In this document: positions 47,264 through 57,532 of the stretch, one piece after another | How the letters are laid out: each line of letters starts with the position of its first letter | How positions within the stretch are numbered: the first letter of the stretch is position 1 | Translations under genes and position numbers: made by a program | Notes under the pieces: model-generated | What the model saw: the letters and a program-made list of their open reading frames with translations, nothing else | What the model was told of the DNA's origin: nothing | Database searches by the model: none | Assembly: GCA_950295325.1 (NCBI GenBank) | Contig: OX485805.1 | Coordinates: forward strand, 53,778,758 to 53,842,757 | Reading direction: 5' to 3' | DNA length: 64,000 nucleotides | From: Polytrichum commune | Lineage: Eukaryota > Streptophyta > Polytrichopsida > Polytrichales > Polytrichaceae

Positions 47264-47269
47264 CTTATA
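47264..47269 (-). promoter_or_regulatory. Candidate TATA box of XTH copy B
   Basis: The minus strand reads CTTATAAGCAGCCCC, giving TATAAG 180-220 bp before the possible start codons in a locally GC-rich leader. Position and orientation fit; there is no other support. Confidence 0.4.
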
Positions 47270-47384
47270 AGAGCAATGCCCAAAGCGAAAAAGGCTGCTG
47301 AGCAGAAGATGAGATTCTTGCTGTAGCTAGCAGCTCGACATTATCCGCGTGCGTGCCAGCTCGATCGCGGTGGTGCGAGGAGCT

Positions 47385-47610
47385 GGGGTCAATGATAAGA
47401 AGGTGATGAGTGGGGAGTGATGAGTGAGTGAGCGAGTGAGCAAGTGAGTGAGTGAGCGAGCAGGAGAGAGGGACAGAGCGAGCGCGTGAGGCAGGGAGGA
47501 GAAGATGTAATTTGTGAAGTAAGTTAAGAAAGTTAGGATGCAGAGTGAGATGCTGCTGCCGCAGCTAGCGACGCGGCTGTCAGGAGGGAGTGAGTGAGTG
47601 AGGGTGTGGG
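47385..47610. repeat. GAGT/GA-rich simple repeat upstream of XTH copy B
   Basis: Runs of GAGT, GAGC and GA units, densest at 47415-47475 and again at 47585-47605. On the gene's strand this is CT/CACT-rich, like pyrimidine stretches common in plant promoters and leaders. It lies 340-570 bp before the start codon, just upstream of the TATA candidate. Confidence 0.75.
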
Positions 47611-48065
47611 GGAGGGGACTGTGGCTGCCTGGCCGGCCAGTTGTCGGAGGGGATCCCTTCCTCTGCACTGCGCTAGATGTGTCTTTGAATGGCTACTTTT
47701 CCCGGACCAGCCCATTGCTTCCAGGATATGGAAACACGCAACTAAGTGAATCCAAATTTAGGCCGCAAGCTGCTTTCCTCACAGTTTTTGGAGCTCATAT
47801 GAATATCTTATTCATTTTCAAAGTGAAGATTCTCGTGCTCAATAAGTTGGTCATATTGGTCTCTCTGATCATGTTGACTATTGAGTTTAGAATAGTTATC
47901 AAATTTGAACACATAGTCCAATCTCTTTTAGCCACATGTCCTTTTGGTATCCGTTCTTGGAGCCACACCCGACCACATATTACTCAAAAGTAGGTGTCCA
48001 ATTAAGATAAGTAACCGAGTTAGGCGTGTCTACTTTAAACTCCATTTGCACCAACAGAAGGGGAG
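47611..48065. other. Distal 5' flank of XTH copy B, no gene
   Basis: The GC-rich promoter region fades into AT-rich DNA near 47700. No feature supported. Confidence 0.35.
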
Positions 48066-48400
48066 AACCGACCGCTAGTTACAAATGAATAAGCTGAAGT
48101 TCAAAACTTCAGGAAAATTACACATCAGTTTAGAGGAATCCAGTGGATTTGATGTCATATTCGTTTATCAACTTTGTGACATTCTTAGTTTTCACTGAGA
48201 GAAAGTGTCATATTTGTGACATTATTGTACTCAATAAGTTGACATTAACGCAATCAAAACGCATTAGTGTCGGTTTTGAGGAATCCATGGAATGTGCTTC
48301 GAATCAATGAAGAAAAACCGAAAGATCACAACCTGTAACTGGTTGAATTTGGAAACACTAGGATCTTGACCGATTATGCCCAAAAGTCTCCCCAGATACT
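48066..48400. repeat. Dispersed repeat, copy 2
   Basis: Matches 22617-22790 and 50920-51110 in the blocks CTAGTTACAnnTGAA, GAGGAATCnA, AACCTGTAACTGGTTGnATTT and ACACTAGGATCTTGACCGA. It is interrupted by about 120 bp containing repeated TTTGTGACATT. Confidence 0.6.
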
Positions 48401-49227
48401 GCTCATCACCAGTTGGGGTGGACAGGCCAACCCTCACTTGACACACAAATTAGCCGCTAATCTAGGCCCAAGTGGAATGTCCCCAAAATTGCTTAGAAAC
48501 ATAGTTTAGTCCAATTCTTATTAAAGAAATTATGCATACATTATGGTAAATATGACTGTACAGATGACATACTTGTGATGTTTGGAATGTTCATACAAAT
48601 TTGTAGCATTCTATGTGTTTAAAATCAAAAGACTATAACGTAAATGTGTATGTTCATATGGCCAAGAAGAGGTGATTGCTCAGAGAAAAATGTCCACCTT
48701 GGTCTTTAGGGGTTAAGGGTAGTTTTACATTGGGATTCACAACCAAAAATGTTTTTATTGGTCAAGAGCAAAATTTTGGATCCAAAGAGTTTACACTCGG
48801 ACCCAATTTATGGAGCAAGCTTAAAGATCGCTTTCTCAAACTAGGAGGAATTTTTCCTTGAGTCAAGACCAATGGGATTTGATGGGAAAATGGTGCCACT
48901 TAGCGCCACTTCGCTTCTCATGCTTTGGACTTGGATCTTAGTGTAAACTTCCTTGGGTTAAAATTTTTTCTCTTAACAAATAGGATAATTTACTTGACTC
49001 TAGAGTATCTTTGGTCTTGAACTCTAATGTAAACCCAACCTCAAATCCACCCTAAGGTAGGCTTTGCATTAGGCTCCAAGTGTAAGAAATTTGAGAAACC
49101 AAACATGGACCTTAATTCTAGCTGAAGATTCAACTCAAACTTGAAGCCCGCTTGAAGATTAGTCTCTCAAACTAGGAGGAGCATTTTCTTGAGTTGGTGA
49201 CAAAATGTGGCAAGACAAGGGTGCCAC
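48401..49227. other. No gene recognised
   Basis: AT-rich. A block CTCAAACTAGGAGGAnnnTTTTnCTTGAGT occurs twice (about 48836 and 49168), suggesting a local duplication. Confidence 0.4.
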
Positions 49228-49235
49228 ATTAACAC

Positions 49236-49731
49236 CCCAGGGAGTGCATTGTTCAAGTACTGTATTTATACACGTGGGTGCACAAAAGGGGTATAATTTA
49301 AAACAAGCATGTACAAAATGTACGTACAAGAGACATATTGCTATTAAGCAAGAAGTAGATATACACGAGGCTATAGAAAAATATATGTAAAGTACGCATT
49401 TACGTGTTTACGCGTTCAAGTCAGACCTGGACCAAGAATCATGTGTTTTTTCATCCACTAAGTAACGACTTTATAACTAAAAATCCATGATTTGATATTA
49501 TACATATAATAGGGCCATATTTTTGCATTTCCAAACATTTGTACACATGTTATATACAATTTTTGTATTTGTTTTTGGACCCTTGTGTATGTATGGAAAT
49601 GTATTTTGAAGCAATGAGATTTGTAAGTATATTTCTTGATTTTAGCAAAAATAAAATGTATATAGGGGTATCTTAATAAGGGGCATGCACGCACGTGATG
49701 CTTGGTTTTAATGAATAGTGCACTCCCTGAG
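49236..49731. mobile_element. 496-bp relative of the 5.7-kb transposon family
   Basis: Ends CCCAGGGAGTGCATTGTTCA and, reversed, CTCAGGGAGTGCACTATTCA. Flanked by the perfect 8-bp repeat ATTAACAC (49228-49235 and 49732-49739). ACGTG-type subterminal motifs (ACACGTGGGTGC left, CACGTGCGTGC inverted right) match those of the other family members, and the TTCATTAAAACC block next to the right end matches 53661. No coding capacity. Confidence 0.85.
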
Positions 49732-49739
49732 ATTAACAC

Positions 49740-50919
49740 CACTTCATTTTTCATGCTTTGAACTTGGATCCTAGTGCAAACTCCTAATTTGATTCATTTT
49801 TTTTCTCAAAACCAATAGGATCAATTGATTTTCTTAGTTTAAAAAAAATTCTTAGTCCCTACTAGTGTAAGCCCATCCTAAGGTGTATGAGTCCCAAGTT
49901 GATAATGTCTTGCCCATCATCCGAAATTCCTTAGGGTTTGTTTAACACATTCAAATACACTCATCTCATTCATACAATGGCATGTGGTCTTCATCAAATT
50001 GTTTACATTTAACATGAGAACCCAAACTTTGGTCATGAATAAGCTTAGTTGTATGAGCTCTAGAATTCTTGTGGAGAAAGCCTATAACCTCGATTTGGAT
50101 TTGCTAACCATCTCAAAGTAATTGCATGTCTAATGTCCTAGGAGCCATGGGAATCTAAAAAGAAATAATATAATGGCGATTGGATGGATCTAGCTGAGGG
50201 ACATGTGCCATAAAACTAACATATATTCATCATAACATTATTCTCAAAATGAAATAATAAAAATTTCAAAAAAGTTGCTTTCATATTTTATATGAGAAAA
50301 CTTGGTATATTTGACAATGTTGATGACAATTGGACCCAAGTTGTCTTTCTTCTTAAATAGTCATATAGGTCCCCCCCCTCAAAACAAGAAACAAAATATA
50401 AAAATTGCATTGACTAACAATTTACCATCTAGCATAGTCAACAAAAATTGGGCTTGTCTTTTTGGTGTCCACAATCACTTTAATTTGGGTGTATGGTTTC
50501 ATTGTGTACACACAAGAGAATTGCCCCTCTCTGTATTTCAGGTCCCATCGATGCTCTTGCATGTTTTTTGACGATGAAATAAGAGGTTCCATTTGTCGAA
50601 GAAGGAGAAGAAGGTAGCATTTAACCTTGATAAGTTAGAGTGCTTAAGCTGGTCTTGGGTTACCCCATCTGTAGTAGGATGCTCTACTTCCCACCCTTCT
50701 GAGATAAATTAAGGTCTTCTCTTGGTAGAGTACAAGAATCTGAAGCTCCCATGGACATTGAAAATTTGGAATTTGCATTGATTTGGGAATGTTTCTGCAG
50801 TATGTTAGGCCTGTGTACTGCCCAAATTTAAGTTGCTATGAAGCTGTGATGTCCTGTACAGACATTATAGCCAAAACCTAAATTGATGTCACTGGGGCAC
50901 TGTCTGAGGAGAACTGACA
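49740..50919. other. No gene recognised
   Basis: AT-rich DNA with short chance reading frames only. Confidence 0.4.
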
Positions 50920-51110
50920 GTTAGTTACAGGTGAACCAGTTGAGTTTGAGAAATAACCGGTTGAAGTTTGAGACTCCAGGAGAATTACCGATCATTTAAG
51001 AGGAATCTATAGAATATGCCTCAAATGAATGAAGCAAAACCGGAAGATGTCAACATGTAACCGGTTGGATTTAGAATCACTAGGATCTTGACCGACTATG
51101 CCCAAAAACT
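50920..51110. repeat. Dispersed repeat, copy 3
   Basis: Third copy of the block at 22617 and 48066, sharing GTTGAGTTTGAGAAATAA, GAGGAATCTATAGAATATG, TGTAACCGGTTGGATTT and ACTAGGATCTTGACCGACT. A partial echo of its surroundings (CATGATGTCCCCTACAG) is at 51380. Confidence 0.6.
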
Positions 51111-52491
51111 TCCCAGGCACTGCACTGGGGTTTTTGAAGTCCACGGATGTCCATTGTGGTAAGTTATGAGTCAGGGACAAGTGTTTCATGTATTGGAGAG
51201 TTTGGGAGAATATGGTTTCTGTACTGAGATTCAATTTGATAATAAACCTGGACGAGATACTTGAATTTTATGTTGTGATGGATAGGAAACAGTGTCCGAT
51301 CACAAAGAACAGGAGAATTTTGCCATGCCATACTGTAACTAAGTTGAATGGTCCTAGTGTGAATGCCCCAAATTTGCTGCATGGCCATGATGTCCCCTAC
51401 AGCCATAGCCAAAAGCCATCCAAACTGAGATGCTAGGTACGCATTCATCCGAAAAAGCCAGTGCTTTTCATTGTTCTTGGGTACAGGTCTCTAATAAATT
51501 TCCTTACAATAATTCCTCCTCTGCACAACTTTTGTTACAATCGAAAGGCATTTTTGTCCCTGGGTAGATGCCTCCTTCATAGCTGCCATGAAGCCATATG
51601 CTATTCAGACCTACACACAATCTAGCTGAGATGAGTTCCTTTTCCATGTAAGTTAGCATTTTTTAACTAACTGAAGACAGAGAAGTCTATGATCAACTCC
51701 AGAGTCCACAAAGTGATCAATGATGTGCTCAGCTTCTCAGAGTAGCTTGCCGATAACTGAGTGACTATCAAAGTGTGCGTTTGTTGCATTTCTGGAATCT
51801 GTCATCCTAACCATGACTAGAAGTATCTGAAGGTAGGAAGAATGCTAAAGACATTGGTAAATGTTCACATAGTGGCCATGATGCTGGTTGTGAAATTACT
51901 CTCTGATGATTCTATAGGCACCATTACTATATATTGATATTTGATGAATTGATGTGGTAAGTTCCTTTCCTCCTTTTACATCCTCATTCCTTGGAATTCT
52001 GAAATTATAGTGATGACCTCTTGCATGGTCAACCAATGAACCTTCAAGGTGCAACTTGGCTGTAATAGAGTGCAGTGCTTGGGTGAAACACAATAAGTTG
52101 TAATATCTTGGTGAAATCTCACAAAAGTGTATGGGGGGTGATTCATACTTGGACTATCATTCATGAATGATGAGAAGGGCACCACATGGTTGGAGGACTC
52201 CCCTTTAGGCTGGCCATGTGCATATGTGACACCTCTGTGTATCCAGTATGAATGGATTGGCGCTTTTGTTTCTCTTGGCACATAGTAAGGTGCATCAACA
52301 TCCATGTTGAGTAGTAGCGCCCTTTTGCTAAGTTAACACCCATTCTCAGCCCTTGACTTGCATACATGTATGTCTTGTGGGCTTTCTACACCTTCTAAAC
52401 ACTCTGATACTAATCACACTTCTAGCATGTGTCCCTGCTAGGTAAACACTTTAAGGATATTACGATCTACTCTGACTTTTAGAAAACCATA
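51111..52491. other. No gene recognised
   Basis: Non-coding. Overlapping minus-strand frames at 51896-52367 show no domain. Confidence 0.4.
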
Positions 52492-52886
52492 CTACATATT
52501 GTAGTTAGTGTCACCAATTCTATTTGTCTTGACTATTTGTTGACTGCCCATGTAGTGTCACCAATACTGAATGTAAACCCGACACTATTTGTCATTTCCT
52601 GTTAAAAATAATAATGAATCGGACATTATAGATTTACAATGTTGCAATTCTTGTAACTTGCTAAGTGTTTTTCCATCCAAAAATCAATCCTCCATGACAA
52701 TAGTTCATTACAGACATGTTAGGATGTAGAATATGCAAAGTTTTGCTTCAATGATATGCATTTGGATGAACTAGAAGTGAGTTGGGATGACAGTAATTGT
52801 AAGTTTATTCATAGGAAAGTGTCAATAGAAAATTCACTATAGTGACTCAATATACCATATGATACTAAATACAATGTTTTGTGTAA
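52492..52886. repeat. CTACACTAAATA-family element, copy at 52.5 kb
   Basis: Left end CTACATATTGTAGTTAGTGT; right end GATACTAAATACAATGTTTT. The interior (GTCACCAATTCTA, TTACAATGTTGCAA, CCATGACAATA) matches the copies at 39687 and 56523. The ends are worn and no clear duplication remains. Confidence 0.6.
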
Positions 52887-53343
52887 TCGTTGTGAAACTG
52901 TACTCAGATAATCAAATGACAAAATTCCAACAGCTCATGTTCAGTATTAATTTTGACAAAGGGTCATGCCTTTCATGTGACGGCCAATTTTTACATCACT
53001 GGTTGTTTGACAGGTTGGTGAAATTTCAACATGTCTTTTGAGACCCGAATTTTCAAATTGAGAGCACTTGTGAGCTTGTGTAGAAAAAACTCCTTTACTA
53101 ATGAGCACTTCCTAAAAATTGACACCAAAATCTATCTATGTTGCATTTAATACATAGCAGTGCCAATAAATCAATGGTGATTGGAAAGTTAACCCACTTG
53201 CTATTGAATAGCATGCAAAGACACGTGCAATGCAAGCTTGGTAAGTTGTTACCTTTAAAAAGGTTGTAAAGGTGGATGAAGCTCCAAGCATATTGCACTG
53301 ACAATTCCTAGTGCTAAGATGTTGATAGATATTCAACAATTTC
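52887..53343. other. No gene recognised
   Basis: Short intergenic stretch without a supported feature. Confidence 0.4.
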
Positions 53344-53427
53344 ATATGTCAAGTGACGAACGTTTTGGGAGTGATATGTCTAGTGACCAACAATCTGGGA
53401 GTGATATGTCAAGTGACGGGTTGAAGG
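53344..53427 (+). repeat. 30-bp tandem repeat, about 2.8 copies
   Basis: The unit ATATGTCAAGTGACGAACGT plus TTTGGGAGTG repeats at 53344, 53374 and 53404 with few changes. Since 30 is a multiple of three, the repeat is in frame in a short open stretch (53319-53564) and would read M-S-S-D-x3-G-S-D. I see no evidence that it is a gene. Confidence 0.7.
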
Positions 53428-53660
53428 CCTTGACCCTCGGTCTTGTGACGGGTCAAGTGAAGCCAATGATAATGAACGAATATCAAATGGGTTGTGAGGG
53501 GTGCAAAAAGCAACCCTACTTGTGCTACATTAATTTAGCTATTATGATGCCTTTAAAATTGTGAATATAATACTTAACAATTATGTGGCAAGAAATGATT
53601 TAAGATAGTGTTTCAAAGTTATTCCTTATTTATATACTAGTCCAGTGCTTTTGGGTGTTT

Positions 53661-54383
53661 CTCGGGGGGTGCACATTTCATTAAAACCTAGAATCACGTG
53701 CGTTCACTGCATCCTCTAAAAACCCCCTATATACAAGTTATTTTTTGTGAAATGAAGTAATACACATACAATTGCAACAATAAATATACAAGTGACAATA
53801 TGTATACACAAAAAAACATCCATTCATATATAGTCATTAACATAAGTATACAAATATACTTTTGAACAATAATCAACCCCTATAATATGTATAACAAAAT
53901 ATCCTAGCTTTCATCAGCAAAGTCGTTGAAAACTTTTTCATCTCCCGGATGTAACTCATAAACATTTGATTCACCAATATGTGTCATTGTAGCCAATGCA
54001 ATTAATTATTGTCTCTAAGTCTACCATCAAATGATCAGTAAGATCATATGTCCACTTGTTGTTAGCCCCTTTTTGATACCAACATAAACCAATCTCCACG
54101 TTTGATGGACGGTCCATCAAGTCAATTGGATCCCTATACTGCACCCAACAATTACAAAACTTCCTCCGCATCCAATATGAAAACTTATGATATGTAGTAT
54201 AGTAACAATACCATACAAGTACAATTATTATTGTATACTTTCTAAAGGCCTTCCATATATGTACGTAACTATAAATTATAACATGTATACCATATGTATA
54301 CGTAATATGGCAAGGTCCAAATCAATACCCCTTCTGTGCACTCACGTATACTCGTACATGTTTAGTACAGTGCACCCCCCGAG
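53661..54383 (-). mobile_element. 723-bp relative of the 5.7-kb transposon with a transposase remnant
   Basis: Ends CTCGGGGGGTGCAC on both sides (exact inverted repeat). Flanked by the perfect 8-bp repeat GGGTGTTT (53653-53660 and 54384-54391). The first nine bases CTCGGGGGG equal those of the 5,740-bp element, and ACGTGCG lies near the left end. The interior keeps a short minus-strand frame resembling the large transposase C-terminus. An internally deleted copy. Confidence 0.9.
53971..54171 (-). pseudogene. Remnant of the large transposase C-terminus
   Basis: Sixty-six residues. They align by eye with the last 80 or so residues of the large transposase (about 10160-10380). Both have M-R-R, then R-x-P-[IV]-D-L, then [IV]-E-[IV], then Y-x-K, then K-x-x-Y-D-x-T-D, then D-[IL]-x3-I-I. 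The spacing is similar in most intervals. This ties the short element to the 5.7-kb one. The fragment has no catalytic residues. Confidence 0.6.
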
Positions 54384-54391
54384 GGGTGTTT

Positions 54392-56522
54392 AGGTCTAGG
54401 CAACCTTGGCACCGGGCACTCGTGAAGAGCCCTCTAGTCACTGTAACCACCATACCAATGCAATGCAACACACATTATGCCACCCGTTTTTGGCAAATCT
54501 ATGGGTGTGTGTAAATAGCAATTTTTTTGGGGGCATAGGATGTGTGGCATAAGACCCATATGTTGGTAGCAAGTGGGCCATGCATTCCTCTAACCCTAAA
54601 TACATTTGGGGTCATATATGATCCCAAATTTCATACACATTTTGGTTTTGCAAACTTGATCTATTCAAATGGCACGAATTTTAATCAAAATTTATAAATG
54701 TTGGTAAAGCACCTTTTCCTCAAAAAAATGTCAACAAATTAATGAGTGGCCTAGGGAAAAAAAAATTTGTGAAGGGGATTGCACCATCTCGTCAAGCAAG
54801 TTAGAAATCTATGCGGTGTCACCTCACCAAACCAATGGTAGTCTAGGTCCGAACTTAATTTCACATAGCAGCTCTTGGTCAACCGTGTTGAAATTTGTAT
54901 GACATAATTGATTGGTCTTTGAAGAGCATCCACTATTTGGAATTAGGATTTCAATATATATGGATTTATGCATAAATTTGGGACAAAATCCAACCGCCCA
55001 TATCACATACACTAGATCGCAAAACTACACAAGTATGGCGGTGGGCAAATATGGATTACAAACATTTGAAGGTGTGGTTGTTGTGTTGTCGCTTTTGATA
55101 TTGTCATATGATAATTTTGTCCCCACAAGTGCACATCCCTTATTATTATCGGAAAAAGCGTTTAGTCCAAATACTTAAATGTTAATTATGGGATTTTCCC
55201 ATTTTGTGTTTTCCAATGTCCATCCATTAGGCTAAAATTTTGGACTCATTAGAGGTAGCATTTAGGGTTAGGGCATTGCAAACATAGGGAAAACAACATT
55301 TAAGTGATTTGTTAATCCCCTCCCCCCCCCCCCCATAGTGCATTAGTATTTGAGATTCCCTATAGCTTTTTGAAAAATTCAATAATTTGATATTGAAGGA
55401 TAGGTGCAAGCTTGGTAAAGTGGACCCAAAAAATGCTCCCATATACTAAAACCATCATTTTTTAATTGAATGCCTACAAGTATTAGCAAAATGTTGATTA
55501 AATGTTGATTTTTTTTCATTATGCCCTTTATTGTTGTGTTAAGTACTCAAATTTAAAATATGAAGATGAGATAAATTGAAGTTATCACTAACTGTAATGC
55601 TCACAAGAAAATGGCTAAATATTGTTTTGGAAGTAAATTTCATGACCTTAAATAATAAATATGTGGGATTTTTGTTTCATATATATTCCTTGAATTCATT
55701 ATAAACTTACAAGCAATGTCATCCAAAACAATGTAGATAATCATCAATTTATTGTAATTTATTGTATTTTAAACATATTTCATACAATTACTTGTTCAAT
55801 GTCACCTAATTGCACACCACTTTCACCGTGTTCTAGAACATGTACTTTTAAAAAAAAAATTGTTTTTGTAAATCCGTAAGTTTTTATAATTTTATGATTT
55901 TTTTCTTCCAGAAAACTCAAAGTTAGTAGTTAGTTTTGAATCACTTTCACTTACAAATTTACAGGGATCAAGAGTTGTCAAGCTTGCACCCAGTCATCAT
56001 TCTTTTCACTCCCAGAAAGAAAAAATTGCCAATATTGCTCATTTCATACTACCTCTTATAAAATCGTTACTATCTACCTAACTATGACACATGGACAATG
56101 ACAAAGATTCATGAATTTTATAGACTACAAACAAACTTACATCCATACAGTTACATTCCTGTAAACATGTCGATGGACTTCAAGGATTACATAAACCTGG
56201 CTTCCAAGTCAATGAGTTCACTGTTTTCATCTCAAAATGCGCAAGTGCATTTAGGGTTAAGAGTGAGTTTCCATGTGGACCACTCGTCCACTAAATTCTA
56301 AATAATAGTGGGTTGGAGGTGTTTGCAATAGATAAGCACAAGCCGTCAACCAACCACATTATGATGGCCTACTAGAATGTGGAGGGTCATGGACATGGGT
56401 TGTTAGACTTCCATGCGTCTACTAAAGCACTTTTAAACTTACAAGTGTTGGTTACCGAAGGATTGAAGACCGAGTTTAGGAGGAGGTTAGTAGATGGACT
56501 GGATTTGAGAAGACAAGAGTAG
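54392..56522. other. No gene recognised
   Basis: AT-rich intergenic DNA with a C-rich run at 55319-55334. No coding signal. Confidence 0.4.
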
Positions 56523-56525
56523 CTA

Positions 56526-57148
56526 TAGTAATCTCCTACTTAAGTAGGCATCCCGCTTAAGTGCACAATTTTTTTGACAAAAGTTAGGGTTCATACTTAT
56601 TGTTTGAACATGTCATGCAAAGTCATTTGCCGTGAATGCATGAATTTTTAATGCTTGACATAAAATGTCAGTTTGTTAACGCTTCACTGAAACGTCTCAA
56701 ATGATCGTCGCAGTTCATCATACATGTGTCCAACTTCCATTTGAACATTGGAGCAAAGCAATTGGTTGTCGATATCGAGGACAATGCTATGTAGAGCTTC
56801 AAAGCTTTTGAAGTTGGTAGCACTTTCAGATTCAACAAATGTCTTGACAGGTTGGATTTCGTTGTAGTATGTTCTCCTGATTGTCCCAGACTTTCAGGTT
56901 GGCGCCTTCACTGACTTCATACTCCCGCCCCAAAGTGTGTTTGTTTGGCACGTTTGGCTTGCTCAACTTTGCAATGATTTCACATCGTTGGGCTTCGGTC
57001 AAGCCAGTTGCCTCAAGTTTCATATGTTTCACATTGCGATTCATCGAATCAGAGGGTCTAGAAAGCGATATGAGTAAAATACCACCTACCAACTAAGTGC
57101 GCACCAACGGTTCCGGTTCAAAGTGCGTACTTAGGTGGGAGATTACTA
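56526..57148 (-). mobile_element. pogo/Tigger-like Tc1-mariner derivative, copy 1 (623 bp)
   Basis: Terminal repeats TAGTAATCTCCTACTTAAGT and, at right, the reverse complement of TAGTAATCTCCCACCTAAGT. Flanked by TA (56524-56525, 57149-57150), the Tc1/mariner/pogo target duplication. The CTCCCnCTTAAGTnCGCAC core is typical of pogo ends. Encodes only part of a transposase on the minus strand. A sister copy is at 60444-60996. Confidence 0.85.
56832..57092 (-). pseudogene. pogo transposase N-terminal helix-turn-helix fragment
   Basis: The minus-strand frame contains L-T-E-A-Q-R-C-E-I-I-A-K-L, then T-L-G-R-E-Y-E-V-S-E-G, then K-V-W-D-N-Q-E-N-I-L-Q-R. This is the pattern of the CENP-B/pogo N-terminal DNA-binding domain, in which R-x-Y-x-V-S is followed by I-x-K-I-W. 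The catalytic DDD domain is absent. After the helix-turn-helix the text continues into a C-terminal piece related to the frame at 60586-60933. Confidence 0.65.
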
Positions 57149-57532
57149 TACACTAAATATGATAATTAAAGTCACCAATTCTAATTTTCTTGCTTAATAC
57201 TAATTGTAAACCGTAGTATAGTGTCACCAACACTAAATGTTAACCCAACATTATTTGTCATTCCTTGTTATTATTTGGGGGATTATAGATTTACAATGTT
57301 GCAAGTACTGTCAATTACCAAGTGATTTTTCATCCAAATTTCAAGCGTCCATGACAATATTTCATCACAAGTTGTTGACAAGAGAAGGTAGCATTTTTGC
57401 CAATGGATGAACTCATCCATCATCCATGACAATATTTGTTCACGGATTCATAAGAAGTGTCATCTAAAAATTTCCCATAGTGACATAAAATACCATATGA
57501 CACTAAATATCATATGTATGTATTTAGTGTAG

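Larger units (their letters stand above)
56523..57532. repeat. CTACACTAAATA-family element split by a pogo element
   Basis: The first three bases CTA (56523-56525) and the continuation CACTAAATATGATAATTAAA (from 57151) are separated by a pogo-like insertion with TA duplication. The right end is GTATTTAGTGTAG (to 57532). Without the insertion it is about 385 bp, the size of its relatives. Confidence 0.75.
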
